Shown here: positions 31,959 through 36,475 of the stretch, one piece after another
How positions within the stretch are numbered: position 1 is the stretch's first letter
How the letters are laid out: every line of letters begins with the position of its first letter
Assembly: GCA_944324375.1 (NCBI GenBank)
Contig: CALUWB010000017.1
Span: 1-36,475 of the forward strand
Source: Candidatus Gastranaerophilales bacterium
Lineage (GTDB): Bacteria > Cyanobacteriota > Vampirovibrionia > Gastranaerophilales > Gastranaerophilaceae
Reading direction: 5' to 3'
Length of the DNA: 36,475 nt
Notes under the pieces: generated by a model
Told to the model about the DNA's origin: nothing
The model's input: the letters and a program-made list of their open reading frames with translations, nothing else
Database searches by the model: none
Program-made: the position numbers and the translations under genes

Positions 31959-32020
31959 GGGTAAATAAATTTGGTTTTATTGCAGCTTACTCATTAGAAC
32001 TACAGTAGGGTAGGGGTAAA
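31956..32020 (+). repeat. Two copies of TAGGGGTAAA between the YkgJ-like and giant genes
   Basis: TAGGGGTAAA occurs at 31956-31965 (including the YkgJ-like stop codon) and at 32011-32020, the latter preceded by TAGGG. A third copy lies in the opposite orientation at 36345-36336, inside the giant gene. Runs of four G are rare in this AT-rich sequence. The 89-bp gap 31959-32047 shows no other feature and no clear terminator. Confidence 0.5.
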
Positions 32021-32047
32021 ATATTATGACTAAAAATATTGTACTAA

Positions 32048-35000
32048 TTATTCCCAATAAACTTTTTTGCCATTAATCATTTCAAGAGACCTTAGGTCAC
32101 TAATTTTATTATCACCTAAAGTTAGGTTTCCACCAATTTTTTTCAATTTCTTTAAGCTTGTTAAACTTGAACCATCTAAATTTAAACTTGATGAAACTTC
32201 TGATACATTCTGCATTAAAGCATTTTCATCAACACCTAAATCAAATAGAGTATATTGAGCATTATATTTTGGATTATATTCAGTAATAATATATGTACCA
32301 TCAGGAGCATTTTCAACATTTATATTCAATAGTTTAAATATACCTAAATAATCGTTATTTTTTTGTAAATCAGCAATTTTTTTTCTTAAACTATCAAATT
32401 GGGGTTTCGCATTTAATGCTGTTTTAATTTGAGTTTCATGACCATTATAATTATTTTCTTTAACCCAATTAGCGATTATTTGAGAATAAGCTACTGGGAC
32501 AGTTGAATCCTGATTATAACGTTTTTGAATTTGAGTTATTGTTCCATCTGTTTCATTGATAGCCACTTGAGAATTACCATTTTTATCAACAAAGAAATGT
32601 AAATTTCCACCTTGTAAATAGCCGTGAGCATTTTCAAATCTTAAACACCAACTTGACCCCTCTGCCAATGCTTGAACCATTGCAATATGTTCATCATAAT
32701 GAGATTCACCTTTTTTACTTCTTGGTATTGTTACCCATTTTCCTTCAATACCATCAAATAAAACTTCTTGAGTTGTATATTTATTTATTGCTTTTTGTTT
32801 AGTTTGTTGTGCATATATTTTACTAAATGACACAGAGCTATTTTGTTCTAATAGTGCGTTATATGTTGCTTCAAAACTTTCATGTGTAACTGCAGGAGGA
32901 GTTACAGCATTATTTGGACGCATTTCTTTTGTTATACCATCCATTACTAATAAATGTACAAAAACATCATCTTTATAATTACTTTCTTCAGTTAAATATT
33001 TATACCAATTAGCTATACCTTCTTTTCTTGCTGCATTATATTGGGCATAATTACCTGTTGCAACATAATTAGGGTTATTTTCAAAATCTATTATTTTATC
33101 AAGCCTTTCTTTTGCCCAAGCTTTGAATCTTTCAGGATTTCCCCAGATATTTTGATCTATTTCAGTTTTAAACTTATTTAATACAATTTTTTCGACACCA
33201 ACAATATTATCTAGCGAACGAAGTTTAAATGTTGGAACTTCAGCAGGTTTTACATTTTGAGCTTTTACTTCAACTTTTGCTTTTGCTTTTAATGCATCTA
33301 AATCATAATTATTTGCTATTAAATTATTTTTTATTTCTATTGGTAAATTATCAATTCTTGAAATTAAATCTTCACGCACTTTACCATTTATACGAGATTT
33401 TAATTCAATATCTGACATATTTTTCACTGCAGATAAATTTGTAGCAAGTTTTATATCATCTATACCAGATTGTTTTAAAACTACTATATCTTTTATAATA
33501 TCAGGCCTAAATATTCCATTCATATTTGATAATGGACTACCTGTTGCAATATTAAATACATTCTTAATTTCTTTAACAGGAACTCCTACTTGAGCTAAAG
33601 CGCAAACGGCTTCTAATTTTGTTTTATCTACAATCCCGTTTTCTTGAGCCATTTTTACATAATTAGGCGCCATTTTAGGATGAACGCCTAAAGCTACTAA
33701 TTGGCTTTCTGCATTTACTATATCTTCAGATTTTGCAGATTCTATTTCTGTTTTTACAACTTTTGCTTCTTTTGATTCTTTTTTATTTATATTAGTCTCT
33801 TTTTCAGAATTTAATTTTAACTGAGTTTTTGACAATTCATTTATACTCTTTAGATCTAAACCATTATCTAAATTTGTATTTAACCAATTTCTTAACTCTA
33901 GTCTTTCATATATATTTTTAAAATCATCATAGTTTTCTTTTGTATCAATATATTTTGCAATACTCGCTATATGATTGCTATTTAAAGTTTGATCATTATA
34001 CAAGTCTTTTATCATAGCTAATTTTGCGTCGTCAAATCTAACTGCAGATAATATAATAGCAATATCTTGTTGAGGAACCTTTTTATCTTTATATAATTGC
34101 CTTGCAAAATTTAAATTCTTTTCATTAGTATTTTCAACTATTTTTGAAATATATGCTTTAGCAAAATCTTTATCGTTACATAAGTCTCTTGCAAATGCTT
34201 CATTTTCTTTATTGATTAATCTTATAATATCTGCAACATATTCTTTAGGAAAATCATTATCTTTACATAAATCACGCGCAAATTTTTCATTTTGTTTATT
34301 TGCGTTTTTTACAATATTCGCAATATTTTCTTTAGGGAAATCTTTATCATTACATAAATCTATCGCAAATGATTGATTTTCAGTATTTGAGGCACTTATA
34401 ATATCTTTGATTATATCTGAAGGAAATTCAGGATTTGAATATAATAATTTAGCTATTTTAATATTATCGTTATCAACTTTTAAAAGAGAGCTTAGAATAT
34501 CCAAATCATCCATTCTAGCATTATATTTATTATAAATATCATATTTAGTAGCTATATTAGCTCCTAAATCATATTCATAAGGATTTCTAGAAGTATTAAT
34601 GTCCAAATTATTATTAACTAAAGTAGCAAGAATATAATTATTATTTGTTTTTATATTGAATAATTTATGTAAGAATTTTGGATCAATATTTTCAGTTCCT
34701 AGATTTTCTTTAATTAATTTATTGGTTAAAATATCAATTTTTTCTTGAAGTTGTTGTATTGATAAATTATCATTTCTCATAATATCGATTATTGTGCTAT
34801 CATAATTAACACCATAATCTTTCAGTAATGCAAAAATATCAACAATATTATAATTTTTATACGATACTATCATTTGCAATATATTTTTATCCATCTCAAA
34901 TGTGAGATTTTTCTCTTTTAAAGCTTTAACTCTTTCATTTGCTATTTTAAAATCAACATCCGGATTCCAGTTATATGTAATATAGTTTTCTACACTATTT

Positions 35001-36475
35001 CTCATCCCACCACTATAAGAGTTATCTTTAAACAGTTCAGGTAGAGATTTTATATATTCAGCAGCCGCTTCATAATCACCATTTTTTAAATTAAAATCAT
35101 TAAAAAAACTATTCCAAGATGGATATGCATTAACTTCATTAAATGCTTCTAGCATTTTAGCTACACCACCAATATCTTTAACTCCTATATTATTTAATTC
35201 AGAAATAAAACTGGTTGGACTATTTACATTACTAGGCATATGTGCAAAACTTTCAATTTGAGCGTAAGCATTTAGGAAATCAAGATAATCTTGAGAATTG
35301 TTTAAAACATCTTCACGAGTTGCAAAACTCATTATATAATTAGCATATTTATCCTTAAATTCTTTAGAAATATTATTAATAAAATCTTTAGCCTCTGTTG
35401 GATCTTTTAAAGCTAATAATTTAATAATACTCTCACGAGAAACAGTTCCTTTTTTGTTCCAAGAAAAATCAAATCCATATTTCTTTGAAAACTCCGATAT
35501 TTTTTTGAAATCTGCCAATGCTTCGACTGGATCATTATAATTTGTGTCAATATTTAAATTTTTTAATTTATCATGTTCAACTTTAAACTCTTGTATAAAT
35601 TCAGGAGTTATTTTTGATGGATCTTTTATTGACAATGCATCTCCTATATAATAATCAGTTCCAAGTGCTTCAGAAATTTGCTTATTAGCAATTATTTTTT
35701 CAGGAGTATATTCGGCAATTCTTTCAGGTGCATATTTATATAGATCAGTGAATTTTTCAAAAATATCTTTAAATGGGGTTCCTGTTTGTTGATATATTTC
35801 AACGCTTTTGTTCCATACTTTTTCATAATCAGGATTGTCTTGTGATTCTTCCCATAATTTTACCAATACTTCTATAGATTCTTTATCATCACTAGTCTTA
35901 AACATATGTTGAATTTGTTGAAGATTGTCAGAATTAATAAGCTTCATTACTTCAATTTGTTGACTATCAGACTCTATATCTAATAACGACTCTTTTATTT
36001 CATTTACAGACATTTCATTAAAGTTAGAATCACCTTCATATTTACTAACAATATCGATAGCATTTATGTAAGCATTTAATGCTTCAGTATCTCTTACTGC
36101 ATTTCTAATTTCAGCAATATCAGACTCTGTTAGATTATATTGTCTTAGAATATTATTAGCTTCTTGAGTTGAAATAGTTTTTTTATTTTCAAAAATTTCT
36201 TTATAAGAGAAAGATTGTAAAGTCTTTTCTTGTTTTACAGTTGGAATCCCCTCATCTGCTTGATTAATATGATTTACTTGGTCATTAGGGTGTATATTAT
36301 GATTTGTGGTACTTCCATTTACCCCATTTACCTCATTTACCCCTACCCCTTCATTTACCCCTTCAATAGCTTTTTGAAGTTTTATAGCATCAGCATCGGT
36401 TAAATCTAATGCACTGAATGATTGTTTTATCTCTTTTATTGCCTCTGTTGGGTTTGATTTTAAACTTCTTAATTT
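32048..36475 (-). CDS. Giant helical-repeat protein with WC-motif domain and LRR-like end, 5' end outside the window
   Basis: The frame is open from the window edge to the stop, 1475 residues, so the ATG at 36013 is internal and the true start lies beyond the edge. From the visible N-terminus there is a Val/Gly/Asn/Glu repeat stretch (EGVNEGVGVNEVNGVNG) and a long all-helical region. Five 29-residue repeats follow (34456-34022, consensus FAxDLCxDxDFPKExIA), then more helical hairpins and a Lys/Glu-rich linker. A C-terminal domain (about 33200-32300) has PRSKKGESHYDEHIAMVQAL and SSWCLRFENAHGYLQGGNLH FFVDKNG. The end is a short LRR-like segment (SLTSLKKLKKIGGNLTLGDN). I do not recognise a named family. 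The layout, a helical scaffold followed by a compact C-terminal domain, suits a secreted effector or surface protein. No such role is demonstrated. Confidence 0.75.
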   Translation of the reverse strand, partial: KLRSLKSNPTEAIKEIKQSFSALDLTDADAIKLQKAIEGVNEGVGVNEVNGVNGSTTNHNIHPNDQVNHINQADEGIPTVKQEKTLQSFSYKEIFENKKTISTQEANNILRQYNLTESDIAEIRNAVRDTEALNAYINAIDIVSKYEGDSNFNEMSVNEIKESLLDIESDSQQIEVMKLINSDNLQQIQHMFKTSDDKESIEVLVKLWEESQDNPDYEKVWNKSVEIYQQTGTPFKDIFEKFTDLYKYAPERIAEYTPEKIIANKQISEALGTDYYIGDALSIKDPSKITPEFIQEFKVEHDKLKNLNIDTNYNDPVEALADFKKISEFSKKYGFDFSWNKKGTVSRESIIKLLALKDPTEAKDFINNISKEFKDKYANYIMSFATREDVLNNSQDYLDFLNAYAQIESFAHMPSNVNSPTSFISELNNIGVKDIGGVAKMLEAFNEVNAYPSWNSFFNDFNLKNGDYEAAAEYIKSLPELFKDNSYSGGMRNSVENYITYNWNPDVDFKIANERVKALKEKNLTFEMDKNILQMIVSYKNYNIVDIFALLKDYGVNYDSTIIDIMRNDNLSIQQLQEKIDILTNKLIKENLGTENIDPKFLHKLFNIKTNNNYILATLVNNNLDINTSRNPYEYDLGANIATKYDIYNKYNARMDDLDILSSLLKVDNDNIKIAKLLYSNPEFPSDIIKDIISASNTENQSFAIDLCNDKDFPKENIANIVKNANKQNEKFARDLCKDNDFPKEYVADIIRLINKENEAFARDLCNDKDFAKAYISKIVENTNEKNLNFARQLYKDKKVPQQDIAIILSAVRFDDAKLAMIKDLYNDQTLNSNHIASIAKYIDTKENYDDFKNIYERLELRNWLNTNLDNGLDLKSINELSKTQLKLNSEKETNINKKESKEAKVVKTEIESAKSEDIVNAESQLVALGVHPKMAPNYVKMAQENGIVDKTKLEAVCALAQVGVPVKEIKNVFNIATGSPLSNMNGIFRPDIIKDIVVLKQSGIDDIKLATNLSAVKNMSDIELKSRINGKVREDLISRIDNLPIEIKNNLIANNYDLDALKAKAKVEVKAQNVKPAEVPTFKLRSLDNIVGVEKIVLNKFKTEIDQNIWGNPERFKAWAKERLDKIIDFENNPNYVATGNYAQYNAARKEGIANWYKYLTEESNYKDDVFVHLLVMDGITKEMRPNNAVTPPAVTHESFEATYNALLEQNSSVSFSKIYAQQTKQKAINKYTTQEVLFDGIEGKWVTIPRSKKGESHYDEHIAMVQALAEGSSWCLRFENAHGYLQGGNLHFFVDKNGNSQVAINETDGTITQIQKRYNQDSTVPVAYSQIIANWVKENNYNGHETQIKTALNAKPQFDSLRKKIADLQKNNDYLGIFKLLNINVENAPDGTYIITEYNPKYNAQYTLFDLGVDENALMQNVSEVSSSLNLDGSSLTSLKKLKKIGGNLTLGDNKISDLRSLEMINGKKVYWE
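34022..34456 (-). repeat. Five tandem 87-bp (29-residue) repeats
   Basis: Units run 34456-34370, 34369-34283, 34282-34196, 34195-34109 and 34108-34022 with no insertions. The protein pattern is [FI]A-x2-L-[CY]-x-[DN]-x3-P-x3-I-x2-I-I/V with an Asn/Lys-rich turn, a two-helix unit. The first and last copies are the most divergent, as expected at the ends of a solenoid. Confidence 0.8.
36322..36361 (-). repeat. GGGGTAAAT-type minisatellite with four G-runs
   Basis: On the minus (coding) strand four GGGG runs occur in 40 nt (36361-36358, 36349-36346, 36343-36340, 36325-36322), separated by TAAATGAA-, TA- and TAAATGAG-type spacers. It encodes the V-N-E/G-V repeats of the giant protein. The pattern could form a G-quadruplex in the mRNA or coding strand. 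Confidence 0.55.

Noticed and set aside
1-36475. tRNA, rRNA, CRISPR arrays, transposases or integrases
   Set aside because: I saw no cloverleaf with a T-loop, no regularly spaced repeats with unique spacers, and no transposase or integrase motif in the window.

Overview
The window is very AT-rich. It carries genes of a diderm (Gram-negative) bacterium, with lpxA for lipid A, a periplasmic AMIN-type amidase and a heptosyltransferase-like domain. It also carries a cdd / PgpH-type HD / ybeY / dgkA cluster of the kind familiar from Firmicutes and some cyanobacterial relatives. Several proteins have a short N-terminal F-x-G tag (MTFKGQ, LKFKGK, LYFGSS), and there are giant helical or multi-domain proteins. 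Together these fit best with an uncultured gut Gastranaerophilales (Vampirovibrionia, formerly Melainabacteria) genome. That assignment is inference, because no rRNA or other marker gene lies in the window.

Layout. 1-3.3 kb: a tyrosine/dual-specificity phosphatase, an orphan 81-residue protein, a GT8-GT9 fusion glycosyltransferase and a small Cys-rich protein. 3.25-3.64 kb: a gene-free stretch with three clear hairpins. 3.6-7.7 kb: a minus-strand operon in the order RRWYD-repeat protein, cdd, zinc-ribbon protein, PgpH-like HD protein, ybeY, dgkA. It is read from a near-consensus promoter that lies back to back with the amidase promoter. 7.8-13.4 kb: plus-strand cell-wall and metabolic genes (amidase, murI, pgi, a periplasmic protein, trxB). 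13.4-14.1 kb: an elaborate RNA-like structure that buries the GTG start of a small secreted HExxH protein. 14.1-19.2 kb: a dGTPase-like HD enzyme, divergent from a pair encoding a two-HKD phospholipase D protein and a DEDDh exonuclease. 19.2-21.1 kb: a CreD-like membrane protein and a secreted protein, behind a perfect TTGACA-17-TATAAT promoter set inside a 15-bp inverted repeat. 21.1-27.4 kb: lpxA and an 1810-residue LysM protein with a toxin-like C-terminus. 27.6-32 kb: rlmD, a degenerate alpha/beta hydrolase, an MgtE_N/FliG-like helical protein, pncC and a YkgJ-like metal-cluster protein. 32-36.5 kb: a giant protein with 29-residue repeats, whose 5' end lies beyond the window.

Points most worth following. 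(1) The leader at 13427-13545 can form a 28-bp stacked helix whose mismatches are all G-U on the transcribed strand, plus a competing upstream hairpin. (2) The divergent promoters of the 1810-residue gene and rlmD share an identical 19-bp box, placed exactly 3 nt before a TGTTATRAW extended -10. (3) At least four genes have a -10 hexamer exactly 6 nt before an ATG that lacks a Shine-Dalgarno sequence, which is the geometry of leaderless mRNA. (4) The two giant proteins have C-terminal domains that look like effectors or toxins.

Several starts were moved from the longest possible reading frame because a promoter or ribosome binding site lies inside the extension (cdd, RRWYD protein, amidase, PLD protein, hydrolase, YkgJ-like protein). 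The last gene was extended to the window edge because its frame stays open.
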